Part shown: piece after piece, positions 27,034 through 35,733 of the stretch | How the letters are laid out: the number at the start of each line of letters is the position of its first letter | How positions within the stretch are numbered: position 1 is the stretch's first letter | NCBI GenBank assembly: GCA_022843385.1 | Contig: JALHNT010000023.1 | Span: 1-59,075, forward strand | DNA length: 59,075 bases | Reading direction: 5' to 3' | Source: Anaerolineae bacterium | GTDB lineage: Bacteria > Chloroflexota > Anaerolineae > Aggregatilineales > Phototrophicaceae | The notes under the pieces: model-generated | What the model was told of the DNA's origin: nothing | What the model saw: the letters and a program-made list of their open reading frames with translations, nothing else | Database searches by the model: none | Program-made: the position numbers and the translations under genes

Positions 27034-28929
27034 ATGTCAAAAAAGCTGCTTGCTCTCGTAATCGCGCTCTGGATGATCCTCTCATTGACATCCGCCGGGC
27101 TTGGCGTTGTGCTGGCACAAAACAGTGCTGGCGTCAATACCGGTAGTCTGCGCATTGCCAATGCTGCCCCCGGGATAGGCCCTCTGGATGTGTTTCTTGA
27201 TAACGAACGGGTGTCTTTTTCGTTGCAACCCGGTGATGCCACGACCTACTTTGTTATTCCTGCGGGGCGTCATGCGCTGGCTGTCCGTCCGGTTAATGCC
27301 GATCCCTTGTCTGCGCCAGTAGCTGATCTACTGATTGACCTGCCGCCCAATGGTAGCCAGACGGCTGTGATCTATCAGCGGCAATTTTCTCAGCTGGACT
27401 CGGCTTTTCCGACCCCGATTGAACAGTCTTGCTCAATCTTTGTGATTAATGATGATCGAAGCCCCATTGAACTAGGCACTAGCCGGATCACTGCTGCTCA
27501 TCTGGCAGTTGGCACCAGCAGTGCCATCAGTATTGGCTACCCCTCTGGCGAGGCACTCCTTTATCGCATTGGCCCGGAACAGCCGTTTGGCACCATTGAT
27601 GTGCCTGCCGGATCTTATTCACTGGCCGTGATCGATAATGATGGACTTCCCAATCCGACACTGCCACTACTGGATCGGCTTGGTGAGCGCCAGTTATATT
27701 CCAGCACCCTGTACACGATGCTGGTAGTACCGAATGCTACCCCATCTGCCGTTGCAGGGCAGGTTGGTCAACTCCCAACGGATGTGACGACTTATGTACT
27801 GAGCGCACCGCTTGAACCGCCGCCGGACGGGGGCCTGCGCCTGCGCCTGATTCATGCTGCCTATGATGCTGCTGTTGTGGACATCTACATCGATGAACGA
27901 CTGGTCGCAAGTCGGATGGGATTCCGTGAATTCACCGAGTATCTGGGTTTATCGGCTTATAGCCACGAAGTATCTATCCGGCGGTATCCCAGCCGTCCGA
28001 ATGGCCCAGTTATCGGACGTGCAAAGTTTACGGTGACGCCAGAAAATCGCAGTCAGATTACCTGGACTTTGCTCCTGCGAAATGCCAGTGCCGACGAAGC
28101 ACTCCCTACAGCTACCCCAGCCCTGAATGCAGCACAACCGACACCGCAGCCCAACAGCCCGGTACTGGTGACCATTACGAACGACTTGACCATCGCAGAT
28201 AGTCAGGTAGTCTTGACTTTGCTACCCGATAATCTGGCGCGCACTGAGCGTGACTTCAGCCGAGTACGCCTCCTGAATGCCGCAAATGGTATCCAGGGCG
28301 TGAGTCTCTATACCGATACTCGGGTAAATCCGCCAGTACTGGCAACTGCTGTGCCCAGCAGCCTGGTATCACCAACCGCCACTCCGCCACCTGCCCCGGG
28401 ATTTCTCTTGACTCAGCCTGCATTATTTGGTGCAGAAGCCGCTGAAAGTGATGAACTGCGTTCCGGCCTATACCGTGCATTCCGCTTTGCCATTCCCTTC
28501 ACAGACCCACCGTTTGTATTGAACACCGAGGTCACTAATCAGCAACTGGTCCCTGGAATCGTGTACACCTTCGTTCTGATGGGGAATGCTGCCGTCAATA
28601 CCGGTGAGACAGCCTTACAGGCAGTAGTATTGCAGGATTATGGCACTGGTCTCTCAATTCGCCGTGAATATAATGGCATTGTGCGGACAACCGGCAGTGG
28701 CGTCAACGTTCGTACTCAACCCAATCAGCAGAGCGGACTGGTCATTACACTCGAAAATGGCGATGAGGTTGAAGTCCTGGGGCGCAATTCAACCTCAGAA
28801 TGGGTTCGCGTGCGCTTCATCAATAGCGATGGTACTCTGCTGAACGGTTGGATTTTCGCCCAACTTGTCTCAGTAACTCGGCTGGACGTGCCTATACGTA
28901 TTCAGGATCTTCCGGTTGTGGCGAGTTGA
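27034..28929 (+). CDS. exported DUF4397 protein with C-terminal SH3b domain
   Basis: I start at ATG 27034, in front of a clean signal peptide (KKLLALVIALWMILSLTSAG, cleaved near LAQN). The upstream extension in frame is unlikely because it overlaps the preceding gene. The 631-residue product has DUF4397-like units: LRIANAAPGIGPLDVFLDNER, LRLIHAAYDAAVVDIYIDER and RVRLLNAANGIQGVSLYTD. A bacterial SH3 domain closes it (GSGVNVRTQPNQQSGLVITL ... GWIFAQLVS). SH3b often binds cell-wall peptides. It shares the operon with the LysM and DUF4397 lipoprotein genes. A hairpin ends the transcript. Confidence 0.8.
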   Translation: MSKKLLALVIALWMILSLTSAGLGVVLAQNSAGVNTGSLRIANAAPGIGPLDVFLDNERVSFSLQPGDATTYFVIPAGRHALAVRPVNADPLSAPVADLLIDLPPNGSQTAVIYQRQFSQLDSAFPTPIEQSCSIFVINDDRSPIELGTSRITAAHLAVGTSSAISIGYPSGEALLYRIGPEQPFGTIDVPAGSYSLAVIDNDGLPNPTLPLLDRLGERQLYSSTLYTMLVVPNATPSAVAGQVGQLPTDVTTYVLSAPLEPPPDGGLRLRLIHAAYDAAVVDIYIDERLVASRMGFREFTEYLGLSAYSHEVSIRRYPSRPNGPVIGRAKFTVTPENRSQITWTLLLRNASADEALPTATPALNAAQPTPQPNSPVLVTITNDLTIADSQVVLTLLPDNLARTERDFSRVRLLNAANGIQGVSLYTDTRVNPPVLATAVPSSLVSPTATPPPAPGFLLTQPALFGAEAAESDELRSGLYRAFRFAIPFTDPPFVLNTEVTNQQLVPGIVYTFVLMGNAAVNTGETALQAVVLQDYGTGLSIRREYNGIVRTTGSGVNVRTQPNQQSGLVITLENGDEVEVLGRNSTSEWVRVRFINSDGTLLNGWIFAQLVSVTRLDVPIRIQDLPVVAS

Positions 28930-28945
28930 TTAACCGATAAACATG

Positions 28946-28976
28946 CCAAACGCCCCCAGGAGATGGGGGCGCTTGG
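28946..28976 (+). terminator. strong GC hairpin ending the LysM/DUF4397 operon
   Basis: CCAAACGCCCCC (28946-28957) pairs with GGGGGCGCTTGG (28965-28976) with one mismatch and a 7-nt loop, 17 nt after the stop codon. A T-run is lacking. Confidence 0.7.
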
Positions 28977-29178
28977 TATTCGGGGCAGCCTGCCCGACAG
29001 TGCGTGGGGGTATCCACTGTCGAACGCACATGACTATAGCACCCTAACATGAGAACCAATCGACGCTCACCCTACGCCAAACCTACGTTCGGCTTAAGAT
29101 TCGATGAATTGCCAAAAACAACAAACAGGCTATGATTAAGTGAGTTGATATTTTCGTTTAGCTACATGGGGGCATTTT

Positions 29179-30162
29179 ATGACGCGACGTGTCCTGTTTA
29201 TGCTGGTAGCCAGCCTGATGCTGGCAGTAATCTTCCCCGTAAGCGCCGCAACCAATGATACTGCGACCTTTACCATCGGCTGCGACGGCTTCTCTGGGAC
29301 AGGCGGAACGATCACACTGAATCGTGACAATACCGGCCAATCGCGTGAAGCCTTCGTGGTCAGCGCTACTGATGGCATTGGAAATATTATCTACACACCG
29401 GTTGTCGATAGTTTCTTTGTCGGCGGTACGGTGTCCTGGACTGGTGGACAAACCTACGACTGGACGAGCGAGCCGCAGTACAATCCCATTTCTCTGCGTG
29501 TGGTCAGTCTCGCCGGTAACAATTTCTCCGAGCAGACGGTTATCCTGGCAACTGGAAGCTGTGCCGGGCTTCCCACCTTTGGTGTGCTGCCGGTCGCTGA
29601 TGATGGCCTGACCTCTCAGTCGGTGGACATCAATGCCGTCCCGCCGCGCCCAACTAACCCGGACGACATTACTGAAGTTCTCCCAGGCTTCCTGGTCGTG
29701 AATACCGATAATCTCTCGCTCCGCAGCGGTGATGCCCAGGCCTACACACTGGTCGGAATTGTCGATGGTGGCACGGTGTTGATCCCGCTCGGGCGCAACA
29801 TCGACTTCTCTTGGTGGCTGGTTCAGGCTGGTGACATCATCGGTTGGGCGCGTGCAGACTTCCTCATCGCACGCGGTGACTTGTCTGATGTGCCGGTAGT
29901 GGAATCAGAAGGCGAAATTCAGGAAGCGCGTCTCTTTGTATTTGCCGAAGCGACTCTTCGCTCGGCTCCGGATGACAAGGCACTACCGCTCTGTGTCATT
30001 CCGGGCGATCTCGAATATGTGATTGTCGGACGCAACCCGCGTATCACCTGGTATGAAATCCAGGCGACCTGTGACAATGCAGTCGTGCGTGGCTGGGTTC
30101 CTTCCGATCTAGGTGCCTATCGTGCACCAGACAGTACCCTGGTTCCGGTTACCTCGCCGTAA
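29179..30162 (+). CDS. exported SH3-domain protein
   Basis: The 327-residue product has a signal peptide (RRVLFMLVASLMLAVIFPVSA). An N-terminal beta domain with two cysteines (TIGCDGFSG and TGSCAG) follows. Then come two SH3b-like modules, VVNTDNLSLRSGDAQAYTLVG...IGWARADFLI and ARLFVFAEATLRSAPDDKALPLCV...RGWVPSDLG. A TATGAT box is 43 nt before the ATG. It is the third SH3 or LysM-bearing protein in this stretch, pointing to a set of wall-associated proteins. No enzyme domain is seen. Confidence 0.75.
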   Translation: MTRRVLFMLVASLMLAVIFPVSAATNDTATFTIGCDGFSGTGGTITLNRDNTGQSREAFVVSATDGIGNIIYTPVVDSFFVGGTVSWTGGQTYDWTSEPQYNPISLRVVSLAGNNFSEQTVILATGSCAGLPTFGVLPVADDGLTSQSVDINAVPPRPTNPDDITEVLPGFLVVNTDNLSLRSGDAQAYTLVGIVDGGTVLIPLGRNIDFSWWLVQAGDIIGWARADFLIARGDLSDVPVVESEGEIQEARLFVFAEATLRSAPDDKALPLCVIPGDLEYVIVGRNPRITWYEIQATCDNAVVRGWVPSDLGAYRAPDSTLVPVTSP

Positions 30163-30177
30163 TCTGTTAATCACATG

Positions 30178-30221
30178 AACAAAAAAGGGGAGAACGCATC
30201 ATGGTTCGCCCCTTTTTTGTT
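30178..30221. terminator. bidirectional intrinsic terminator
   Basis: AACAAAAAAGGGG pairs with CCCCTTTTTTGTT, with an inner GAAC/GTTC stem. The A-tract and T-tract make it work in both directions between the convergent SH3 gene and the large propeller gene. Confidence 0.88.
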
Positions 30222-30285
30222 GGCTCGATTAGTCTCAACGTTGCTGCCTATCACATCTGATGAACCGGGTGTAAGGCGGGTGCAA

Positions 30286-33200
30286 TCACCCGCCTACCTC
30301 CAACAGCACATCCCCATTCATTGCCACCCCATTTGCTCCGGTTGCGAAGGTTAATTGCCGGGCACCTGTCATGACCTGGATTGGACCTGCATCAAGCGGT
30401 AGCGCTGAAGCGATAAACAAATTAGGGGTGCCGGTTACGTCTGAACTGAACAGGATTTCATCGCTATCGCACCGCCACTGCGGTCCGTAGTGATTACCAC
30501 TGCCACTGGTGAGCTGGCGTGTGCCGCCGTTGCTGTAGATGAAAATGTCGAGATTGCCGTTTAGATTCGATTGGTAGGCAATCTCTGTTCCACTGCTTGA
30601 CCACACCGGATCGCTGGCGTTGCCATTTGCGTCACTCAGTGGAATGACACCCGTACCATCTGCGTTCATGCCATAGATGATGCTGTTCGGGTTGGTGCCA
30701 CGCACCGAACGAAAGACAATGTAACGGCCATTCGGCGAGAATGAGGGTTCGTAATCGTTGCCTCTCTTATCGCTAAGACGGGTTGCAACATTCGATGCAA
30801 GATCGAGCGAAAAGATCTGCCACAGTCCATCACGATTGCTCTGGAAGATCAGCCGTGAACCGTCTGGAGACCAGTTTGGATGCACATCATCGCCGGGATT
30901 AAAAGTCAGTCGTTCTTCCAGGCCGTTGAGGATATTGACGCGATAAAGTTCCCAATTGCCATCGCGTTGTGATTCATAAACGATAGTTGTTCCGCTTGGC
31001 GACCAAATCGGATTGCGTTCTTCCGCTTCGTCGCTGTACGTCATACGTCGTGCAGGCAGCAGTCCGGCTGAGTCAGCGATATAGATTTCCCAGTTACCAG
31101 CGCGGTTGCTGGCGAAAGCGACCCAATCTCCATTGGGGGAACGAGTCGGCATCAGATCATCAATTTCTTCGCCAAAGCCGCGCGATACGTTCACACTGAC
31201 TGCCGAAGACGACTCCTCGTCAAGCCGGTAGATCTCCCAGTTGCCTGTCTCTCGGCTGGCATAAAGCGTCCACGTCGGGCATGTGCCCTGACAGGCGTTA
31301 ACTGGAATCCAGGGGATCATGCGTGGATAGCTTGGCTCACTGGCTCCCACTGCTAGGCCAATGGTAGGGAAGGTAGGATAGGTACCATCCGATGGAAGTG
31401 GCATTATGCCAGGGCTGCTTGACAAGCCACTCTCATTACTGCCATATTCCTTTTCTGATTCATCCAGCGGATACAGGTCATCGGCCTCGTGGTTTGTCAG
31501 TTGCCTCGCTTCTGCCATCACGTCGATCGCTGGTGCATCCAGCGGCAGCGCTTCAGCCTCGTAAATGTCCGGGTTGCCACTGATGTCGGAATTGAATAAC
31601 AGGGCGGCTCGGTCACAACGCCATGCCGGCGCATAATCATCAACATTATTCTGTGTGAGCTGACGTACCTGTCCATCTGCGACACTATAGATATAAATGT
31701 CTTGATCGCCATCCAGGTCTGACTGGTAAGCCAGCAGTGTGCCATCGCTTGACCACACTGGATTGCTGGCATTCCCAGCTTCATCAGATATAACCCAGGC
31801 ATTAGCTCCATCTGAGGTCATCATGTAGATCACGCTATTCGGACGATCTTCAAATTGGGCCTGGAAAGCGATGAATCCGCCATCGGGTGAGAAATTTGGC
31901 TCGAAATCGGCATGAAGCCCATTGCTTAACCGTGATACAAAATCTGTCTGGGGAATCAGCGCATAAATCTGCCACAGATCATCCTGGTTACCTTGATACA
32001 CCACACGCGAACCATCAGGCGACCATGCTGGATTCAATTCATCCGTCGGTGTATTGGTCAATTGTGTTTCTGCGCCAGTGGTCACATCGACCATGAATAA
32101 ATCCCAGTTCCCATTGCGGTTAGACTGGAAGACGATCAGATTGTTCGGCCCCCAGGTGGGATTGATGTTGTTGGCGTAGGCGCTGAAGGTCATGCGCTGC
32201 GGTTGTGAACCGTCGGCACTCACAACATAGATTTCCCAGTTGCCATCGCGGTTGCTGCTGAAGGCCACCCATTCCCCATTTGGTGAGCGGCTAGGGCTGA
32301 TATCGTCAGTGCCAACACCCTGTGAAACATTGATTGTAGATACGTTGCCCGCTTCCTCAAGACGGAATACTTCCCAGTCCCCGGTCTGATTGGTCTGGTA
32401 AAGCTGCCACATGACGCATGCACGCTCACAGGCGCGGACTGGAACCCATCCCAACTGATCGGTCACCAGAGTAAGATTATTTTCTCCCTGTGGGATGCCA
32501 ATAGGTACTGTGTGACTATCACTGACGGCTGGAGTCTGGTCGCTATCCGCTGTGGCTGTATTGACTACAGGTCCGGGACGATCCTGCTCTTTTACACGGT
32601 AACTACCCCCAACGGTAACGGATTCTCCGGGTTGCAGAATTCCTACGCCGGATTTTCCGCTGATTGGTGCCCGTTCGATGCCAATGGTGAGGTCGCTGAC
32701 GTTAACGCCGGTCAGACGAATCGTACCTGCATTCGAAATCGTAATCAGATAATTGATGGTGTCACCGACCCGCACCGGGCCAGTATCGCCAATCTTGCGG
32801 ATACTTAAGGAAGCTGTTTTGCCGTCCTGTGTTACCGAGACGGCTGTTGCAGTTTCTGTTGGGGGCGCCTGGTTAGAGAATTCGACCGTGCCGCTGGGAA
32901 CAGTCACCGTTAGGGTCGCTGGCGGAGTGCCTGTACTGGCTGGTGGTGGCGTAGTCGCGGCAGGGGGTGGTGTCGTTTCTGACGGAGGTGGTGTCGTTTC
33001 CGATGGTGGTGGCGTAGTCGCGGCAGGGGGTGGTGTCGTTTCTGACGGAGGTGGTGTCGTTTCCGATGGCGGTGGTGTGGTCTCTGATGGCGGCGGTGTG
33101 GTTTCCGACGGAGGGGGTGTGGTTTCCGATGGTGGCGGCGTAGTCTCCGATGGCGGTGGTGTGGTCTCTGATGGTGGCGGCGTAGTCTCTGATGGCGGCG

Positions 33201-33345
33201 GGTCTGTCACCTCAGTTTCTTGTTGTACTGGCTCTCCGAGGGGAGTTTCATTCTGCGCCAGCGCAACCAAAGTGATGCCAAACATCATGACGACCAATAA
33301 CAAGATGGCTGATAAATGCCTCTTTAAATTCAAATATGGCTTCAT
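30286..33345 (-). CDS. large exported double beta-propeller protein with Pro/Thr repeat stalk
   Basis: The 1019-residue product has a signal peptide (AILLLVVMMFGITLVALAQN). Residues about 45-140 are a run of seven-residue units (SETTPPP). A DUF11-type beta domain (VRVGDTINYLITISNAG) spans about 165-275. Two homologous propeller modules then begin with VPVRACERACVMWQLY and IPVNACQGTCPTWTLY. Each contains blades with the PD40 pattern WSPDGSRLIFQSNRDG and ends with a Trp-Arg-Cys-Asp blade. No C-terminal anchor is visible, so it may be secreted or held by the propeller. It faces a strong terminator downstream. Confidence 0.82.
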   Translation of the reverse strand: MKPYLNLKRHLSAILLLVVMMFGITLVALAQNETPLGEPVQQETEVTDPPPSETTPPPSETTPPPSETTPPPSETTPPPSETTPPPSETTPPPSETTPPPSETTPPPAATTPPPSETTPPPSETTPPPAATTPPPASTGTPPATLTVTVPSGTVEFSNQAPPTETATAVSVTQDGKTASLSIRKIGDTGPVRVGDTINYLITISNAGTIRLTGVNVSDLTIGIERAPISGKSGVGILQPGESVTVGGSYRVKEQDRPGPVVNTATADSDQTPAVSDSHTVPIGIPQGENNLTLVTDQLGWVPVRACERACVMWQLYQTNQTGDWEVFRLEEAGNVSTINVSQGVGTDDISPSRSPNGEWVAFSSNRDGNWEIYVVSADGSQPQRMTFSAYANNINPTWGPNNLIVFQSNRNGNWDLFMVDVTTGAETQLTNTPTDELNPAWSPDGSRVVYQGNQDDLWQIYALIPQTDFVSRLSNGLHADFEPNFSPDGGFIAFQAQFEDRPNSVIYMMTSDGANAWVISDEAGNASNPVWSSDGTLLAYQSDLDGDQDIYIYSVADGQVRQLTQNNVDDYAPAWRCDRAALLFNSDISGNPDIYEAEALPLDAPAIDVMAEARQLTNHEADDLYPLDESEKEYGSNESGLSSSPGIMPLPSDGTYPTFPTIGLAVGASEPSYPRMIPWIPVNACQGTCPTWTLYASRETGNWEIYRLDEESSSAVSVNVSRGFGEEIDDLMPTRSPNGDWVAFASNRAGNWEIYIADSAGLLPARRMTYSDEAEERNPIWSPSGTTIVYESQRDGNWELYRVNILNGLEERLTFNPGDDVHPNWSPDGSRLIFQSNRDGLWQIFSLDLASNVATRLSDKRGNDYEPSFSPNGRYIVFRSVRGTNPNSIIYGMNADGTGVIPLSDANGNASDPVWSSSGTEIAYQSNLNGNLDIFIYSNGGTRQLTSGSGNHYGPQWRCDSDEILFSSDVTGTPNLFIASALPLDAGPIQVMTGARQLTFATGANGVAMNGDVLLEVGG
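32935..33215 (-). repeat. 21-bp coding repeat (about 13 units of SETTPPP)
   Basis: Within the large propeller gene, a 21-nt unit is repeated about 13 times, with two units altered to AATTPPP. Synonymous differences between units are few, so unit number may vary between strains. The encoded stalk is Pro-rich and likely extended and possibly glycosylated on threonine. Confidence 0.8.
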
Positions 33346-33588
33346 TTCCCACGACGTCCCAAACTCTAATTCTCAATCATTCTATTACAAAATGACTATA
33401 ACAGAAAGCATACACCAGAAGGAACCTTCATAAATCTTACATTTGTTCGGCTTGTGTTTCGATTCGGTTTGCCTGCTTGACCGAATTCTCTAAATAAACC
33501 TTTAGCCGCCGTTCAGGTTACACGCTATCATATGCGGTATTCTATAACATGACAAAATGTGTATTGTAAGTTGTCCCACAGGTTTATC

Positions 33589-34275
33589 GTGTCCAAGCAT
33601 ACTGTATGGCGCGCTATACTGGCCGTCGGCCTCATCATTGCTCTTATGCTGGTCGTTGTGCAGCAGGAAGTAGCTGACTCGATCGAATGGATTGGTACTG
33701 AACCGGCAGATGTCACGGCTGCTCCAACCCCTATCGCCTTAATCGAAGCCGAGGTTGAATCGGTTGATTTATCAATTGCTGTACCTGATGGCTGGCAGGC
33801 GCAGCCCACTGACGGTGGCATCTTGTTGGCCCGTTATTTCGATACCATGCAGGGCGATCATAAGCTCACTGATATGCAGGTGCACCTTTTCGTCCATCGT
33901 ATTGACGCTTTTGACTCGCTGGCTGCTGATCGTGCCAACAATGCCCTGGAAATCCTGAAACACGTGGTGGAACAGCCTACATATATTGGCGAGGCCGTCG
34001 CCAGCAGCCCGATACCGCTGGCAAGCCAGCCGGAAGCAGCTTACTATCTGTTGAACAACCGCAACGAGAGCATCACCCTGATGATCGGCATGACGGTTCG
34101 TGATCCGCTGCGGCTGGTTGGATTGAACATCAGCGCCCCATTCGATCAGGCTGACAAAATCCGTTCACTTCTACCCGTGCTGCTGACCAAAATCCGCGTC
34201 AACGACAGTAGCATTGATGCGCGCCTGATTGATGCTCTGCCCGATCCGCTGATTTTTCCGGCATACCCTAATTGA
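33589..34275 (+). CDS. single-pass membrane-anchored exported protein, unknown
   Basis: GTG 33589 is preferred because CAGG lies at a proper distance; a GTG at 33559 is also possible. The 228-residue product has one N-terminal helix (RAILAVGLIIALMLVVVQQ). The extracellular domain contains LSIAVPDGWQAQPTDGGILLA, a pattern found in domains that begin with a Pro-x-Gly-Trp strand, such as PsbP-like or DUF1795-like proteins. It is 6 nt ahead of the aminotransferase gene, so the two are probably in one transcript. Function is unknown. Confidence 0.65.
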   Translation: MSKHTVWRAILAVGLIIALMLVVVQQEVADSIEWIGTEPADVTAAPTPIALIEAEVESVDLSIAVPDGWQAQPTDGGILLARYFDTMQGDHKLTDMQVHLFVHRIDAFDSLAADRANNALEILKHVVEQPTYIGEAVASSPIPLASQPEAAYYLLNNRNESITLMIGMTVRDPLRLVGLNISAPFDQADKIRSLLPVLLTKIRVNDSSIDARLIDALPDPLIFPAYPN

Positions 34276-34281
34276 TCGGTT

Positions 34282-35388
34282 TTGGGCTTGCTCGATACAG
34301 TTGTTGATTCGCTTCGTCAACTGACTGGGCGTGGTCAGGCTGTGTTGTTGGGGCGGGCTGCTGCTGGCATTTGGGCGGCTCTGCGCGCCTGGGGCATCCG
34401 CGACCAAACGGTCTGGCTCCCTGCCAATACCTGCTACATTGTCCTGTGGGCGGTTCTCAAAAGCGGCAACTATCCGGTGCTGCTCGATGTGGATGCGGTT
34501 TCAGGCAACACCACACCAGCGCAACTCCCGAATTCTGCTCTCCCAGCGGTGATTATTCCCTGTCATCTCTACGGAACGCCTGCTCCGATGGCTGCGCTCG
34601 TAGAATGGGCGCAGGCGCATCAGGTGCGGCTGATCGAAGATGCAGCCCTGACGCTGGGCGAATCGGTGAATGGGCAGCCGGTTGGAAGCTGGGGCGACGT
34701 CTCTATCCTGAGTCTGGGGCAGGGAAAAATCGTCGATAATGGCCTGGGTGGGGCGTTTGTCACGGATGATCGATCCCTGGCGAAGGATGTCAGCCGCCTG
34801 ATAGATGATGTTGCGCTCTGGGATGATGAATTGCGCCAGTGGACCCAGCAGTGGAACGGTCTGTACTGGACGCTGCATCAGCATGATGCCCAGCACCCCG
34901 GTCTGGCCGCGCTCTATCCTCAACTCTATGGCCTGTACAGCGATCTGGTGGCCTATCGCCTGCCATTCGCTTACTGGCATGATGTTCCCGCACTGCTCCA
35001 TCAGTTGCCACAGCAACGCCAGCAGCGCCTCCGGTTGTCCCAGCGCTATTATGATGCCTTGAAGCGGTTGTCTCTGTCATGGATTGAGGCTGTCGCGTCC
35101 CCTGCTGCCTACTGGCGTTATCCGTTGCACGTCGCCCCACGCTGGCGTGACGAACTACTGGAGTATCTGTGGGAACAGGGTATTCATGATGCCACCCGCT
35201 GGTATCCGTCGCTGCAACCGATGGCGGCTGCCCTTTGTCCAATGATCACGCAGGCAGCAACGCCTCAGGCCGATCACTGGGGACATTCGATCATCAATCT
35301 ACGGTTGGATGCTGGCGTGGACGATGACTATGCAGAGCGCGTGGTGGGATTGATTCAGCAACTTGGAAACGAAAAGGCGGCCTTGTGA
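34282..35388 (+). CDS. DegT/DnrJ/EryC1-type PLP aminotransferase
   Basis: The 368-residue product shows the aspartate-aminotransferase fold of sugar aminotransferases: VWLPANTCYIVLWAVLKSG at the start, a cofactor-binding Asp in VRLIEDAALTLGE, and the Schiff-base lysine in SLGQGKIVDNGLGG. Such enzymes aminate keto-sugars of nucleotide sugars. The start is TTG 34282 with no strong ribosome site, so coupling to the upstream gene is likely. The C-terminal third is divergent, and no nucleotide-sugar genes are adjacent, so the substrate is uncertain. The stop codon lies in the loop of a terminator hairpin. Confidence 0.75.
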   Translation: MGLLDTVVDSLRQLTGRGQAVLLGRAAAGIWAALRAWGIRDQTVWLPANTCYIVLWAVLKSGNYPVLLDVDAVSGNTTPAQLPNSALPAVIIPCHLYGTPAPMAALVEWAQAHQVRLIEDAALTLGESVNGQPVGSWGDVSILSLGQGKIVDNGLGGAFVTDDRSLAKDVSRLIDDVALWDDELRQWTQQWNGLYWTLHQHDAQHPGLAALYPQLYGLYSDLVAYRLPFAYWHDVPALLHQLPQQRQQRLRLSQRYYDALKRLSLSWIEAVASPAAYWRYPLHVAPRWRDELLEYLWEQGIHDATRWYPSLQPMAAALCPMITQAATPQADHWGHSIINLRLDAGVDDDYAERVVGLIQQLGNEKAAL

Positions 35389-35402
35389 GCCGCCTCTTCG
35401 TT
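35368..35402. terminator. bidirectional terminator overlapping the end of the aminotransferase gene
   Basis: AACGAAAAGGCGGC pairs with GCCGCCTCTTCGTT around a 7-nt loop; the TGA stop of the aminotransferase gene is in that loop. It lies between two convergent genes and serves the pilin gene as well. Confidence 0.75.
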
Positions 35403-35421
35403 ACTGCAATGGGAGCGAAAC

Positions 35422-35568
35422 TTAGATGTTGCGCACCAGGTTCGAGAAGATGTTTCCGATGGCCGGGCCGAGCAGCGCCAGGATCACGATCACAACGACG
35501 GCGACCAGAACGAGGATGAGCGCATATTCGACCAGACCCTGACCTTCTTCGCGAGGCATGTACAGCAT
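35422..35568 (-). CDS. flp: Flp-family type IVb pilin (48 residues)
   Basis: The frame reads MLYMPREEGQGLVEYALILV and continues through a hydrophobic helix to IGNIFSNLVRNI, then stops. Cleavage between Gly and Gln of EEG/QGLVEY would place Glu at +5 and Tyr at +6, as required of Flp prepilins processed by a TadV-type peptidase. AGGGAG is 8 nt before the ATG. The gene stands alone: no tad secretion genes are in the window, so assembly must be encoded elsewhere. Very good promoter elements precede it, suggesting strong expression. Confidence 0.88.
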   Translation of the reverse strand: MLYMPREEGQGLVEYALILVLVAVVVIVILALLGPAIGNIFSNLVRNI

Positions 35569-35594
35569 GATGAGAACTCCCTGATGATGATGAT

Positions 35595-35615
35595 AATGTG
35601 GTTAAATTCCACATT
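35595..35615 (-). promoter_or_regulatory. inverted repeat at the pilin transcription start (possible operator)
   Basis: AATGTGG and CCACATT form a perfect 7-bp inverted repeat with a 7-nt centre. It lies directly downstream of the -10 box, over the expected start point. It could be an operator or a 5' mRNA hairpin that protects the pilin message. Confidence 0.5.
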
Positions 35616-35619
35616 TCCC

Positions 35620-35648
35620 ATATTAGGAGAAGTCCCGTGATCTGTCAA
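35620..35648 (-). promoter_or_regulatory. near-consensus promoter of the Flp pilin gene
   Basis: On the minus strand TTGACA (35648-35643) is followed after 17 nt by TAATAT (35625-35620). This is the best promoter in the window, and it reads straight into the pilin gene with a leader of about 45 nt. Confidence 0.8.
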
Positions 35649-35733
35649 TAGGGTAGTATTGTGAATTCACGATTTATTTACACAATCTCAATTATTCAGG
35701 ACTGTGGTACTACCAAACACATGGACATGATCG

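Noticed and set aside
32935..33215. Repeat array considered as CRISPR
   Set aside because: Units are 21 bp, contiguous without spacers, in frame, and encode SETTPPP.
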